A DNA stretch of 64,000 nt from Spirochaetaceae bacterium (GTDB lineage: Bacteria > Spirochaetota > Spirochaetia > Treponematales > Treponemataceae). A model generated the notes under the pieces. That model worked only from the letters and a program-made list of their open reading frames with translations, did not search any database and had not been told where the DNA came from. The position numbers and the translations under genes were made by a program. Below are positions 6,783 through 16,691 of this stretch, piece after piece (the first letter of the stretch is position 1; every line of letters begins with the position of its first letter). The stretch covers positions 22,383-86,382 of the forward strand of contig JAGBFB010000032.1 in NCBI GenBank assembly GCA_017936665.1, given 5' to 3'.

Positions 6783-8396
6783 ATGAAAAAAAGAGCACTT
6801 ATGAGTGTCTTTGTAAAAGATGGTATACTTGAATTGGCTCAGTACTTAAAAAGTGCTGATTGGGAAATTCTTTCTACTGGTGGAACTGCAAAATATTTAA
6901 CACAAAATGGAATTGAAGTTACTGATGTAAGTTCTGTAACAAATTTTCCAGAATGTCTTGATGGACGCGTAAAAACTCTTCACCCAGCAATCCACGCAGG
7001 TTTACTTGCTCGTCGAGATAATCCAGAACATATGAAAACTATCCAAGATTTAGACATTAACACAATTGATTTAGTGTGTGTAAATCTTTATCCTTTCTTT
7101 GAAAAAGTACAAGCAGGGCTTACTTTCCCAGAAACTGTGGAATTTATCGATATTGGTGGACCTACAATGATTCGTGCTGCTGCAAAAAATTATCAAGATG
7201 TTATCGTTTTAACAGATCCAGCAGATTACGAAGTTGTAATTGAAGGCTTAAAAACAGGTGATGTTCCTGTTGAAGTAAAAAGATATTTAGCAGGCAAAGT
7301 TTTCAATTTAACTTCTGCTTATGATGCTGCTGTTAGCCGCTTTATGCTTGGTAGCGAAAATCCTGAAGAAAATGAATTGCAACACTACTACACAATGCCT
7401 TTAGAAAAATCACAGGAATTACGCTATGGCGAAAATGCTCATCAAAAAGCTGCTCTCTATTTAACTGCTGACCACAAAGGTGCTTTTGGAGGAATGGAAC
7501 AATTCCAAGGAAAAGAACTTTCTTACAATAATATCCGCGACTTAGATGTGGCTTGGAAAGCTGTTAGTGCTTACAATAAATTTGTAAAAAATGCAGAAAG
7601 CGTAAAATCAGATGATGGTTCTACTGTAAACTTTGCAGGAACTGAAGGTTCAATTTTTACTATTGCATTAAAACACAACACTCCATGTGGTGCTGCTTTA
7701 GGGAAAGATGCTCTTGATTCATACAAAAAAACTTATGAATGTGATCCAGTTTCTATCTTTGGTGGAATTATCGGATGTAGTGGAACTATCGATAAGGCTG
7801 CTGCAGAAGAAATGGTAAAATGCTTTTTGGAAGTTATCGTTGCTCCTGATTTTACAGAAGAAGCATTGGAAGTTTTTAAAGCAAAGAAAAATCTTAGAAT
7901 CATAAAAGCAACAATTGAAGCAACAGAATTTTTTGACTCAATGAGTGTTGACGGTGGTCTTTTAGTACAAAGCCGTGATAATCAACTTTTTGAAAAATGG
8001 AATGTTGTTACAAAAGCAAAACCTACTCAAGACCAAATTGATGAAATGGCTTTTGGTATGACAGTTGCAATGTTTGCAAAATCAAATGCAATCGTAGTTG
8101 TAAAAGATAAAACTGCAATTGGAATTGGTTGTGGTCAAACAAATAGAATTTGGGCTGCTGGTCAAGCATTAAGCCGTGCAAAAGAAGTTACTGATAGATT
8201 AGGAACATCTCAAGCAGAAGTTCTTATTAGTGATGCTTTCTTTCCATTTGCAGACTGCGTAGAAGAAGCAGCAAAATTTAATATTAAAGCAATTATTCAA
8301 CCAGGTGGTTCTATCAGAGATCAAGAATCAATTGATGCTGCTGATAAACTTGGTATTGCAATGGTATTTACTGGAGCAAGACACTTTAAACACTAA
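6783..8396 (+). CDS. purH: bifunctional AICAR formyltransferase / IMP cyclohydrolase
   Basis: A 537-residue protein catalysing the last two steps of de novo IMP synthesis in the cytoplasm. The N-terminal MGS-like cyclohydrolase domain shows ILSTGGTAKYL, LDGRVKTLHPAIHAGLL and IDIGGPTMIRAAAKN. The AICAR formyltransferase part has SQELRYGENAHQKAALY, the catalytic-loop segment LKHNTPCGAALG near residue 300, and a C-terminal IIQPGGSIRDQESI. Length and order are normal for the family. It opens a tight same-strand run with mraY, glnN and an ABC ATPase (gaps of 18-24 bp), served by the promoter at 6716. Confidence 0.97.
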   Translation: MKKRALMSVFVKDGILELAQYLKSADWEILSTGGTAKYLTQNGIEVTDVSSVTNFPECLDGRVKTLHPAIHAGLLARRDNPEHMKTIQDLDINTIDLVCVNLYPFFEKVQAGLTFPETVEFIDIGGPTMIRAAAKNYQDVIVLTDPADYEVVIEGLKTGDVPVEVKRYLAGKVFNLTSAYDAAVSRFMLGSENPEENELQHYYTMPLEKSQELRYGENAHQKAALYLTADHKGAFGGMEQFQGKELSYNNIRDLDVAWKAVSAYNKFVKNAESVKSDDGSTVNFAGTEGSIFTIALKHNTPCGAALGKDALDSYKKTYECDPVSIFGGIIGCSGTIDKAAAEEMVKCFLEVIVAPDFTEEALEVFKAKKNLRIIKATIEATEFFDSMSVDGGLLVQSRDNQLFEKWNVVTKAKPTQDQIDEMAFGMTVAMFAKSNAIVVVKDKTAIGIGCGQTNRIWAAGQALSRAKEVTDRLGTSQAEVLISDAFFPFADCVEEAAKFNIKAIIQPGGSIRDQESIDAADKLGIAMVFTGARHFKH

Positions 8397-8419
8397 AATT
8401 TTTAAGCAAGGGTTAAACC

Positions 8420-9490
8420 ATGTTATATTATTTCGGTTCGTTATTTGTTGAATCTTTTGGACCTGCAAGGTTACTTCAATCTTACACTGTATTGATTGGA
8501 TTATCTTTGTTTGTGGGTTTTACTTTAAGTTACTTTTTTCTTCCAAAATTTTTCAAGTTTTTGCCAAGTGATAGAGGTAGAGAATTTACTTTAACGGCAG
8601 AAGCCGCCAAAGGAAAGCCAACTGGTGGAGGAGTTGTTTTTATATCAATTTTTGTCATTACGGTTTTTATTTTTGTACCTCTTGATTTATTACAAATTTC
8701 AATCTTGATATTAACTTGGTTGACCATGCTTACAGGATTTCTTGATGATAGAGCAATAACAAGTTGGGGAGAATATCGCAAGGGCGCACTAGACTTAATT
8801 ATCTGTGTTGCAGCATCTTTTGTTTTATATTTTCTCAATGATAGAGTACAACAAGGACAATCAATACAATTTTGGCTTCCATTTGTAACAAAGCCTGTAA
8901 CAATCGCACCTTGGTTATTTATTACGATTTCAACAGTTCTTTTATGGATGTCAATTAACACAACAAACTGTACCGATGGCGTAGACGGATTATCTAGTAC
9001 ATTAGTTTTAATCGGTTTAATCACCATGGGAGTAATTTTTTACTTCATACTTGGACACAAAGAAATTTCCGCATATCTTCTTGTTCCGCATTTAAAAGAT
9101 GGCGCAACTTGGGGTTTAATGTGTTTTGCTTTAAGTGGCGTTTTAATGGGATATTTGTGGCACAATGCATTTCCTAGCAAAGTTTTAATGGGTGATGCAG
9201 GAAGTAGAGCCTTAGGATTTTTTATCGGTGTATGTGTTATTGTTTCTGGAAATCCATTTTTGATTATCGCAACTTCTTCTATTATATTTATAAATGGTGG
9301 AATGGGATTACTCAAAGTTTTTTTGTTACGATTTTTCAAAATTCATGTTTTTAAGAACATTAGATTTCCTTTACATGACCACATGAGAAAATCTAGAAGT
9401 TGGTCTCCAACTCAAGTTTTAATAAAATTTATGATTCTTCAAGTTCTAATTACAATAGCATTGTTAGGAATCATATTTAAAATTAGATAA
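8420..9490 (+). CDS. mraY: phospho-N-acetylmuramoyl-pentapeptide transferase, MraY-type
   Basis: A 356-residue polytopic membrane protein of the glycosyltransferase 4 family, making lipid I from UDP-MurNAc-pentapeptide and undecaprenyl phosphate. Family motifs are AKGKPTGGGVVFI, the aspartate pair in LTGFLDDRA, NCTDGVDGLS, VLMGDAGSRALG, and FPLHDHMRKS in place of the usual HHH loop. About ten hydrophobic segments are visible. The family is shared with WecA-type transferases; the position of the DGVDG and HDH motifs favours MraY, but sequence is divergent. It lies 23 bp after purH and 24 bp before glnN, not in a division/cell wall cluster. Confidence 0.85.
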   Translation: MLYYFGSLFVESFGPARLLQSYTVLIGLSLFVGFTLSYFFLPKFFKFLPSDRGREFTLTAEAAKGKPTGGGVVFISIFVITVFIFVPLDLLQISILILTWLTMLTGFLDDRAITSWGEYRKGALDLIICVAASFVLYFLNDRVQQGQSIQFWLPFVTKPVTIAPWLFITISTVLLWMSINTTNCTDGVDGLSSTLVLIGLITMGVIFYFILGHKEISAYLLVPHLKDGATWGLMCFALSGVLMGYLWHNAFPSKVLMGDAGSRALGFFIGVCVIVSGNPFLIIATSSIIFINGGMGLLKVFLLRFFKIHVFKNIRFPLHDHMRKSRSWSPTQVLIKFMILQVLITIALLGIIFKIR

Positions 9491-9514
9491 TCTTTTTTAT
9501 TAGGAAAAAATTTA

Positions 9515-11599
9515 ATGGATAAAATGAGTAACGTTCCTGAATATTTTGGTTGTATGGTTTTCAATGAAACAGTTATGAAAGCTAGACTTCCAAATGAAAT
9601 TTTTAATTCTTTGAAAAAAACTATGGAAGAAGGTTCTGCCCTAGAATCTAACGTGGCAAACGAAGTTGCAAAAGCAATGAAAGAATGGGCAATTGAAAAA
9701 GGCGCTACTCATTATTCCCATTGGTTTCAGCCAATGACAGGAATTACTGCCGAAAAACACGATAGTTTTATTCATCCTATTGAAGATGGAAAAATTACCA
9801 TGGAATTCAAAGGCAAAGAACTTATCAAAGGCGAAGGTGATGGTTCTAGTTTTCCTTCAGGTGGATTACGTGCAACTTTTGAAGCCCGTGGATATACAGC
9901 ATGGGATCCAACAAGTTATGCTTTTATAAAAGATGGAACACTTTGTATTCCAACAGCCTTTTGTTCTTACGACGGAAGTACTCTTGATAAAAAAACTCCC
10001 CTACTTCGTTCAATGGCAGAATTAGACAAACAATCTTGTAGATTATTAAAACTTTTTGGTAAAGAAGTAAAAAAAGTTACATCTACAGTTGGTGCTGAAC
10101 AAGAATATTTTTTAATAGATAAAAACTTATATCAGAAAAGAAAAGATTTAATTTTTTGTAACAGAACTTTATTTGGAGCAAAGCCTCCAAAGGGGCAAGA
10201 GTTAGAAGATCATTACTACGGTGCAATTAAACCACGTATCGCAGAATTTATGAAAGACTTAGATGAGCAACTTTGGAAATTAGGAATTCCTTCTAAAACA
10301 AAACATAATGAAGTTGCTCCTTGTCAACATGAAATGGCTCCTGTTTTTACAACAACAAATCTTGCAGCAGATCAAAATCAGCTTACAATGGAAATTATGA
10401 AAAAGGTTGCTCAAGAACATGGAATGATTTGTATCTTGCACGAAAAACCTTTTGATGGATTAAACGGAAGTGGTAAACATAACAACTGGTCAATTTCAAC
10501 TGACACTGGAGAAAACTTACTTGAACCAGGAAACACTCCAGAAGAAAATGCACAGTTCCTTTTGGTACTTACTGCAATAATAAAAGCAGTTGATGAACAT
10601 CAAGATTTACTTAGACTTTCTGTTGCTTCTCGTGGGAACGATTTACGCCTTGGTGGAGATGAAGCTCCGCCTGCAATTATTTCAATTTTCTTAGGAGATG
10701 AATTAACTGCAATCTTAGAATCTATAATGACAGGAAAACCTTACGACAAAAAAGCAAAAGAAGTTATGAAGTTGGGTGTAGATTCTCTTCCTGCTTTTCC
10801 TAAGGATAACACAGACAGAAACAGAACATCTCCATTTGCATTTACTGGAAACAAATTTGAATTTCGTTCTCTTGGTTCTTCAATGTCAATTTCTGGGCCG
10901 AATGTAATTATCAATACAATTGTTGCAGATGTTTTTCAGGAGTTTGCAGAAAAATTAGAAGGTGCAAAAGATTTTAATCTTACCTTAAACGAACTCATAA
11001 AAGAAACATTAAATAAACACAAAAGAATTATTTTTAACGGCGACGGATATTCATCTGAATGGATTGAAGAAGCTAACAAGCGTAGTTTGTTAAATTTGAA
11101 AACCACAACAGAAGCTCTTCCTTATTTCTTGAAAAAAGAAAATATCCAACTTTTTGCAAAGCATGGAATTTATTCAGAAGAAGAAGTAAAAGCTCGTTAC
11201 GAAATTCAAATGGAAGAATATGCTAAATTAGTAAACATTGAAGTTAAAACAATGTTGGATTTAGCAGAAAAAGAAATTATTCCAGCGTGTATAAAATATT
11301 TAAAAGAAATTTCTGAATCAGAAAAAATTATTGGTTCATCAAATTGTAAAGCCGCAACTTCAATAAAAAAAGATATTTCAAAATTTATTGATGGAGCCTT
11401 TGAGCAATTAAATAAATTGCGTGAATTAAAATTTGAAACTCAAAAAATTAATGATGCAACACAAAGAGCAACTACTTACACAAAAAAAGTAATTCCAGTA
11501 ATGAATGCTTTACGAGATTTTTGTGATGAGTTAGAAAAGAAAATTCCTTCTGGATATTGGCCGTTCCCAAATTATGCAGAAATTTTATTTAGAGTATAA
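9515..11599 (+). CDS. glnN: type III glutamine synthetase
   Basis: A 694-residue enzyme making glutamine from glutamate, ammonia and ATP. The length and motifs fit the GSIII class found in Bacteroidetes, some Firmicutes, cyanobacteria and spirochaetes: [30 protein letters not shown], the active-site [20 protein letters not shown], and [17 protein letters not shown] with the substrate-binding arginine. The long C-terminal helical part (from about residue 560) is typical of GSIII. It starts [12 protein letters not shown] after an AGGA sequence. It is probably the central nitrogen-assimilation enzyme here; no PII or GlnR-type regulator is nearby. Confidence 0.97.
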   Translation: MDKMSNVPEYFGCMVFNETVMKARLPNEIFNSLKKTMEEGSALESNVANEVAKAMKEWAIEKGATHYSHWFQPMTGITAEKHDSFIHPIEDGKITMEFKGKELIKGEGDGSSFPSGGLRATFEARGYTAWDPTSYAFIKDGTLCIPTAFCSYDGSTLDKKTPLLRSMAELDKQSCRLLKLFGKEVKKVTSTVGAEQEYFLIDKNLYQKRKDLIFCNRTLFGAKPPKGQELEDHYYGAIKPRIAEFMKDLDEQLWKLGIPSKTKHNEVAPCQHEMAPVFTTTNLAADQNQLTMEIMKKVAQEHGMICILHEKPFDGLNGSGKHNNWSISTDTGENLLEPGNTPEENAQFLLVLTAIIKAVDEHQDLLRLSVASRGNDLRLGGDEAPPAIISIFLGDELTAILESIMTGKPYDKKAKEVMKLGVDSLPAFPKDNTDRNRTSPFAFTGNKFEFRSLGSSMSISGPNVIINTIVADVFQEFAEKLEGAKDFNLTLNELIKETLNKHKRIIFNGDGYSSEWIEEANKRSLLNLKTTTEALPYFLKKENIQLFAKHGIYSEEEVKARYEIQMEEYAKLVNIEVKTMLDLAEKEIIPACIKYLKEISESEKIIGSSNCKAATSIKKDISKFIDGAFEQLNKLRELKFETQKINDATQRATTYTKKVIPVMNALRDFCDELEKKIPSGYWPFPNYAEILFRV

Positions 11600-11617
11600 T
11601 TGTTACAGAGGTTTATT

Positions 11618-12307
11618 ATGGTAAAAATTGAAAACGTAACAAAGATATATGAACAAAAAGAAAATCCAAAAGATAAAAAAGGAATTGCAACAAAAGCATT
11701 AGATAATGTTTCTGCAATAATTGAAGATGGTGAATTTACAGCCTTTGCTGGACCATCTGGTTCTGGAAAAACAACTATGCTTAATCTTATTGGATGTTTA
11801 GATTCAATAACATCTGGAAAAATTTTTATTGATGATAAAGACATTTCTACAATGACAAGTCAAGATAAAAATTTAATTAGGCAACAAAAAATTGGTTTTA
11901 TTTTTCAAAGTTATAACTTAATTCCAGTTTTAACAGCACAAGAAAATGTTGAACTTGCTTTAGACTTACTTAAAAAATATTCCAAAGAAGAAATTTCTAG
12001 TATGGCTTATGAAATTTTAAAAGAAGTTGGTTTAGACGGATTACAGAATAGAAAACCAAACCAACTTTCTGGAGGTCAGCAGCAAAGAGTTTCTATTGCA
12101 AGAGCTTTAGTAAAAAAACCTTCTGTTATTCTTGCCGATGAGCCAACTGCAAATCTTGATTCAAAAAATGGATTGAACATAATTGAACTCATGCAAGAAT
12201 TAAATAGAACTCATAATACAACTTTTATTTTTTCAACACACGATAAAATGGTTATGGAACATTGTCGTAGAATCATAAAAATAAAAGATGGTAAATTCAT
12301 AGATTAA
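11618..12307 (+). CDS. ABC transporter ATP-binding protein, LolD/MacB/FtsE type
   Basis: A 229-residue ATPase subunit. Walker A is GPSGSGKTTM near residue 42, the Q loop follows in FIFQSYNLIPVLTAQENV, the signature is LSGGQQQRVSIARAL and Walker B is VILADEPTANLD, then a STHD switch. The Q-loop sequence places it with ATPases serving MacB-like permeases, such as lipoprotein sorting or peptide export. I start at the ATG at 11618, which has GAGG six bases upstream; an in-frame TTG at 11600 is unlikely. No permease gene adjoins it: the next genes converge from the other strand, so its partner must be elsewhere. Confidence 0.9.
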   Translation: MVKIENVTKIYEQKENPKDKKGIATKALDNVSAIIEDGEFTAFAGPSGSGKTTMLNLIGCLDSITSGKIFIDDKDISTMTSQDKNLIRQQKIGFIFQSYNLIPVLTAQENVELALDLLKKYSKEEISSMAYEILKEVGLDGLQNRKPNQLSGGQQQRVSIARALVKKPSVILADEPTANLDSKNGLNIIELMQELNRTHNTTFIFSTHDKMVMEHCRRIIKIKDGKFID

Positions 12308-12317
12308 AAATTTATAT

Positions 12318-13334
12318 CTATTTTGCATTCATTGAATTTATAAAATCTGAATCAAATTCTTTATTCAATTTTTTCTCTAATCTTAGAATTGTTTTTTGAT
12401 TTGCTTCTGCAATAGTTTTATGAGCAATTCGTTCAGATGCAGAATATGAATAAATAATTGAATCAGTTTGTAAGTCTTTTAAGTTTGCACTAAAATTATA
12501 GCGAGCATAATACAATTCACCTGAAGATGTATTTTCAATTTTCATATCAATTTCAAAAACATAATCTTGTTGAGGTGCATTTACAGAAAACCCTTTACTA
12601 GTAAAATATTTATAAAAATAATTTTTTATTCGTTCTTCATTTTCCAAACCAGAAATTGTTATAGAAATTTTTCTTGCAAAATCGCTTGCAATATTTTCTA
12701 TGTCATTTGATTTTGTCATGGTTTTAGCCGTAACCGTATAAGAAGCTTTATTTACTGCATAAATAATATCTAAATACGATTCATTGTCCAATGCAAGTTT
12801 AATTGCATTTTGTAATTTTCCGTAAATGTAAAATTTATCTTTATCACTTGTAGTTAAGTTTATGTTTTCTTTAATTATCTTTTCATTTTCTGAAATTTTT
12901 TGAGAATAATATAAATATGTTTTTGCTTTATTCAAAATTGCAAGGGAATAATAATTTCCATCTCTATCAATCCAAGTTTCAGCAATTTCAACGCCAACTA
13001 AATTATCAATCAAAGCAGAAGTTCTTACAATTTGATTTATAGAAGAAGATAATTCTGCATTACCTGTTGAATTTAATTTTTCTGAATTTACAACTGTAAT
13101 TTCTGATTCAATTTTTTGTTTAATAATTTTTCCAATATTTGAAATTGCAATAGAATTTGCTTGATCCAAAGTAGTTGCAATTCCAACTGCACATAAATTA
13201 TTTTTTGTATATTCATGTTCAGTTTCAGTTACCCAACTAGGAGTTTTTCCTTTTGAAGAAATATTTGTAGAAACACAAGAAGTAAAACATAATAATGCAA
13301 TTACAAATACACTTTGAATTTTTATTTTAAACAT
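12318..13334 (-). CDS. LPP20-type outer-membrane lipoprotein
   Basis: A 338-residue secreted protein with a lipobox ending at cysteine 20 (LLCFTSC). The mature part opens with TPSWV and continues through a segment typical of the LPP20 domain (the CAVGIATTLDQANSIAISN region, then a block with KQKIESEI). The C-terminal half suggests a second alpha/beta repeat. Function is not established; LPP20 proteins are surface or outer-membrane associated. It overlaps the preceding COG3014-like gene by 13 bp and has GGAGG four bases before its ATG, so the two are translationally coupled. It is the last gene of the lipoprotein operon. Confidence 0.8.
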   Translation of the reverse strand: MFKIKIQSVFVIALLCFTSCVSTNISSKGKTPSWVTETEHEYTKNNLCAVGIATTLDQANSIAISNIGKIIKQKIESEITVVNSEKLNSTGNAELSSSINQIVRTSALIDNLVGVEIAETWIDRDGNYYSLAILNKAKTYLYYSQKISENEKIIKENINLTTSDKDKFYIYGKLQNAIKLALDNESYLDIIYAVNKASYTVTAKTMTKSNDIENIASDFARKISITISGLENEERIKNYFYKYFTSKGFSVNAPQQDYVFEIDMKIENTSSGELYYARYNFSANLKDLQTDSIIYSYSASERIAHKTIAEANQKTILRLEKKLNKEFDSDFINSMNAK

Positions 13335-14629
13335 ACAGCCTCCAAAAAATTTAATTTTTTATTTGAAACATCATAATCATTAAACACTTTTCTATAAATT
13401 TCTGTTCCACTAGATGACATATAACTTACACAAATATCATATTTTCCTGGGAACAAATCTATGCCAGAAATATAGACGCTAGAAGGAAAATATTTTGAAG
13501 TTCTTACATCGGCAACTTCTGTAATCTGATTTGAAATTAAAGATATAGCGTGTAAAATTTCTAAAGTAGGTGAATTTTTTTCTTCTTTATAATTTTCTAA
13601 CATTGAAGTTGTTCCAGTTTTTAAAATTGCTCTTGCAATTGACTTTGTATAAATTAAAGATTGTTTTTGTTTAAAAGTATCAATTGCAATATTACTAATA
13701 CTTTCAATTTTTTCAAATTGTTTTTTATACACTTCTCCAGTTTCTTGGTTGACTATCATAAGAGTAATAGTTGCAACATTAGAATTTACATTTTTCATCA
13801 CAGGTAGTGCAATTTTAAATCCATAATATATATTAGAAATACTTTCTTCGTATTTTCTTGGTGCTATTCCTGAAAATGCAACGGCATTTAATCTAACTTT
13901 ATTTTTTTCTGTTTTAAAATTTTCTTCAATTTGTTTTGGAAAAGAAAAATCATATAATTTTTTTTGTGTGTTAAAAGCAGATATTAAATAATTATAATCA
14001 ATTTTTGCTGAATCAATATCACCCTCATATAAATACAAAAGCATACTTAAATATCTAGCAAAAACAGAATCGTAAAAATTTATTTTATAATCATCTTGAT
14101 TTAACGCCTCTGTTTCAATTTTAGCATGGTTTTTTACTTCATAAATTTTTTCTTGATATTTAACTGATAAAGTTTTTAATTTATTATTAAATCTACGAAT
14201 TTCAACAAAAGCCGAATCATATTCTTCTTCAGCGATAAAAGATAAACACTTAAAAAGATTTACATAAATATCTTCATATTCTTCACCAGAGTAATCAATA
14301 ACATTATCGTTTAGCAAATATGATGATATATTTTGGGTTACACTTTTTGAATATTTTTCATAAATCAAATTTTCTGCTTGATTTAGATAATTCACACTTT
14401 CTTGGTTTAATCCAGAATAATGGGCAAGTAAACCTAAATCAAGCATTTTTAAAACATCATCATAAGATGAGTATAAGTTTTTTGGAGCATCTTGTATATT
14501 TGTATATGCTAATTCATAATTTCCATTTTGAGCTTCGGTTACAAATACTGTATGTAATTGAGAATTTGAAACACAAGAAACAAAAGAGAAAATAAAAAAT
14601 ATTAATAATAAAAATAATTTTTTTTTCAT
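13322..14629 (-). CDS. COG3014-family lipoprotein
   Basis: A 435-residue lipoprotein with a lipobox in FIFSFVSC. The mature protein is rich in helical repeats resembling TPR (blocks such as NYELAYTNIQDAPKNL and LLAHYSGLNQESVNYLNQ), a pattern seen in COG3014 proteins that accompany LpoB and LPP20 lipoproteins. The C-terminal part is beta-rich and ends with a ligand-like domain (PGKYDICVSY). I use the ATG at 14629; the frame extends to a TTG at 14638. Such trios are proposed to assist cell-wall synthesis or envelope assembly; that is inference for this organism. Confidence 0.75.
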   Translation of the reverse strand: MKKKLFLLLIFFIFSFVSCVSNSQLHTVFVTEAQNGNYELAYTNIQDAPKNLYSSYDDVLKMLDLGLLAHYSGLNQESVNYLNQAENLIYEKYSKSVTQNISSYLLNDNVIDYSGEEYEDIYVNLFKCLSFIAEEEYDSAFVEIRRFNNKLKTLSVKYQEKIYEVKNHAKIETEALNQDDYKINFYDSVFARYLSMLLYLYEGDIDSAKIDYNYLISAFNTQKKLYDFSFPKQIEENFKTEKNKVRLNAVAFSGIAPRKYEESISNIYYGFKIALPVMKNVNSNVATITLMIVNQETGEVYKKQFEKIESISNIAIDTFKQKQSLIYTKSIARAILKTGTTSMLENYKEEKNSPTLEILHAISLISNQITEVADVRTSKYFPSSVYISGIDLFPGKYDICVSYMSSSGTEIYRKVFNDYDVSNKKLNFLEAVCLK

Positions 14630-14663
14630 CTTAATCAATTATGAAATTAGCAAAACAAAATTT

Positions 14664-15287
14664 TTACCATCTAATAGAAGATTGTTTTAGATGTTTTTTT
14701 ATATCCATATTCTCTCCACTCCAAACAATTTCTGAAGTTTCGATATCATATAATTCTGCTACTACTTGATAAGTTCGTACAGTTTCTCCAGGGATTGAAT
14801 CAATAATAGTTCTAACACTTCCGATTAAAAGGAAATCTGCACCTGTTTCGTTTGCTAGAATTTTTGCTGTTTCTTCACTAGCCCAATCCTGCTGTGCTAA
14901 AATTTCTTCACGAAGTTCTTCTTTTACAGCTTTTTCTGCTGAAAATTTTACTTTTCCACTATTTATCAAAGCAACCTTAAATTTTGTTGCAAGAATTTCT
15001 GTATCAAGATGTTCGTCACTTCTGTTTTTAAAACTTCCTAATTGAACAACTGGCTCTTTTTGATTTTCTTTTATGTAACGAATTATAGCAGGTGCATTTA
15101 CACATTCTTCAACTAAAGTTTCTGCAATAATTCTTACATCAGTATCATTCCAGTAACCACTTAAATCAGTTTGTTTGTTAGGATTTATTCTTTCGACAGA
15201 TTGTCCACTTGAATTTACAGACATACATCCTACAAAAGAAAAAATACAAACCACTGCACTGAAAACAACAAATAATTTTTTAATCAT
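14664..15287 (-). CDS. lpoB: LpoB-like penicillin-binding protein activator lipoprotein
   Basis: A 207-residue lipoprotein with a lipobox in FSFVGC. The mature domain matches LpoB: TDLSGYWNDTDVR, PVVQLGSFKNRSDEH, then GADFLLIGSVRTI, and the final strand with SEIVWSGE. LpoB proteins reach from the outer membrane to stimulate bifunctional penicillin-binding proteins in proteobacteria; spirochaete homologues are predicted by similarity only. It has an AGAGAGG ribosome-binding site, lies 28 bp after the M20 peptidase gene, and is followed by the COG3014 and LPP20 genes, so all four may be one transcript. Confidence 0.82.
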   Translation of the reverse strand: MIKKLFVVFSAVVCIFSFVGCMSVNSSGQSVERINPNKQTDLSGYWNDTDVRIIAETLVEECVNAPAIIRYIKENQKEPVVQLGSFKNRSDEHLDTEILATKFKVALINSGKVKFSAEKAVKEELREEILAQQDWASEETAKILANETGADFLLIGSVRTIIDSIPGETVRTYQVVAELYDIETSEIVWSGENMDIKKHLKQSSIRW

Positions 15288-15315
15288 AAAAACCTCTCTG
15301 TAATATAAAATATTT

Positions 15316-16536
15316 TTATAGCATAATGTATGCTAAAACCTTTGCATCTTCTACCATGTTTTTGACAACACAATATTCATCAGGTTGGTGTGCAGTTTCA
15401 TCTAGCGTACTCCAAACTGCACATTGATATCCTTCATTTCTAAGATAAGAACCAACAGTACCACCACCAATACCGATAGTTTTTGATTCAATATTTTTTA
15501 CAGCCTTAATTCCGCTGGATAAAAGTTTTACAACATCACTATCTTTTGGTGTTGCAGGAGATTCCACTTGCTGAGGACATTCATATTCAATTTTTACACC
15601 ATATTGATTTTCTACTTGAGCAACAAGTTTATCAATTTCTGATTTTACTTGTTCAAGTTTGTAACATGGCAAAATTCTACAGTCCATACAGAAAACATCG
15701 TCACCTGGAATTGTATTTATATTTGGTACATTGCTTTCTTTTTTTGTAGGTTGAAAAGTTGAATAAGGTGGTTCAAATAATTCATCACGCTTATTAAAAA
15801 CTTTTTCAAGATTATTCACACGCAAAGCTAAATCATAACCAGCTAAACAGGCATTTGCTCCTTCATCTGGTCGAGAACCATGAGCTTGTTTTCCTTGCAC
15901 ATGAAAGCGAATCCATAAAAGATTTTTTTCTGCAACTTCGATTGTTTTTCCTTGAGAATCTCCACCGTCTGGAATTACAACCATATCATCTTTATTAAAC
16001 AGATTATGATTTTTTAGCAAATATTGAATTCCGTAAGTTGAGCCAACTTCTTCATCTGCAACAAAAAGAAGTTTTACATTATATTTTGGTTGAACATTAT
16101 TTTTTATGAGAGCAAGAATTGCAAAAATTGATGAAACTAAACCTTGCTGATTATCTTCAACTCCTCGTCCATAAAGTTTGCCATCTTTTTCAATAACTTT
16201 CCAAGGGTCTGAATGCCACATAGAAAGTTCTCCAACAGGAACAACATCAAGGTGAGTCATTATCCAAAGAGATTTTGAAGTATCTTTTCCAGGAATTGTT
16301 GCAACTAAATTTGGTCTAATTCCACTTTTTACTCTAGAATCAGGAGCATCAAAGCGTTGTAAATCAGAAAATCCTTCATTTTTAAGCCATTGTTCAAGGG
16401 CAATACACTTTTCAAGTTCTCCATCTCCTTCACTTTCTGGAGAAAGAGCTGGTTTTGAAGTAAGAAGTGTTTGTAATTCAATCATTTTAGATGTTTTTGA
16501 TTCAATAAATTCAAAAAGCGAGTTGATATTTTCCAT
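15316..16536 (-). CDS. M20-family metallopeptidase (dipeptidase / ArgE-DapE type)
   Basis: A 406-residue cytoplasmic di-zinc hydrolase. Metal and catalytic motifs are in order: IMTHLDVVPVGE, GRGVEDNQQG, VADEEVGSTYG with the catalytic glutamate pair, and a C-terminal LDETAHQPDEYC histidine. A dimerisation domain sits between residues of about 200 and 310 (RFHVQGKQAHGSRPDEGANA). The family includes ArgE, DapE and PepV-like dipeptidases; the substrate cannot be assigned. It starts with MENINSLFEF after GAGG. It diverges from the flavodoxin-fold gene at 16692 and runs into the lipoprotein genes. Confidence 0.9.
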   Translation of the reverse strand: MENINSLFEFIESKTSKMIELQTLLTSKPALSPESEGDGELEKCIALEQWLKNEGFSDLQRFDAPDSRVKSGIRPNLVATIPGKDTSKSLWIMTHLDVVPVGELSMWHSDPWKVIEKDGKLYGRGVEDNQQGLVSSIFAILALIKNNVQPKYNVKLLFVADEEVGSTYGIQYLLKNHNLFNKDDMVVIPDGGDSQGKTIEVAEKNLLWIRFHVQGKQAHGSRPDEGANACLAGYDLALRVNNLEKVFNKRDELFEPPYSTFQPTKKESNVPNINTIPGDDVFCMDCRILPCYKLEQVKSEIDKLVAQVENQYGVKIEYECPQQVESPATPKDSDVVKLLSSGIKAVKNIESKTIGIGGGTVGSYLRNEGYQCAVWSTLDETAHQPDEYCVVKNMVEDAKVLAYIML

Positions 16537-16691
16537 AATGCTAAAATTTCCTCATATATTATAACACTTTCTACGAAAAAAAGTGTTACTTAATTTACTA
16601 ATATTATATACATTTATAGAAAACTTATCCACTAATTGATATAATGTTTATAAATTTTTATTTTTATAAAATTGAAACAAGGATGGATTTT

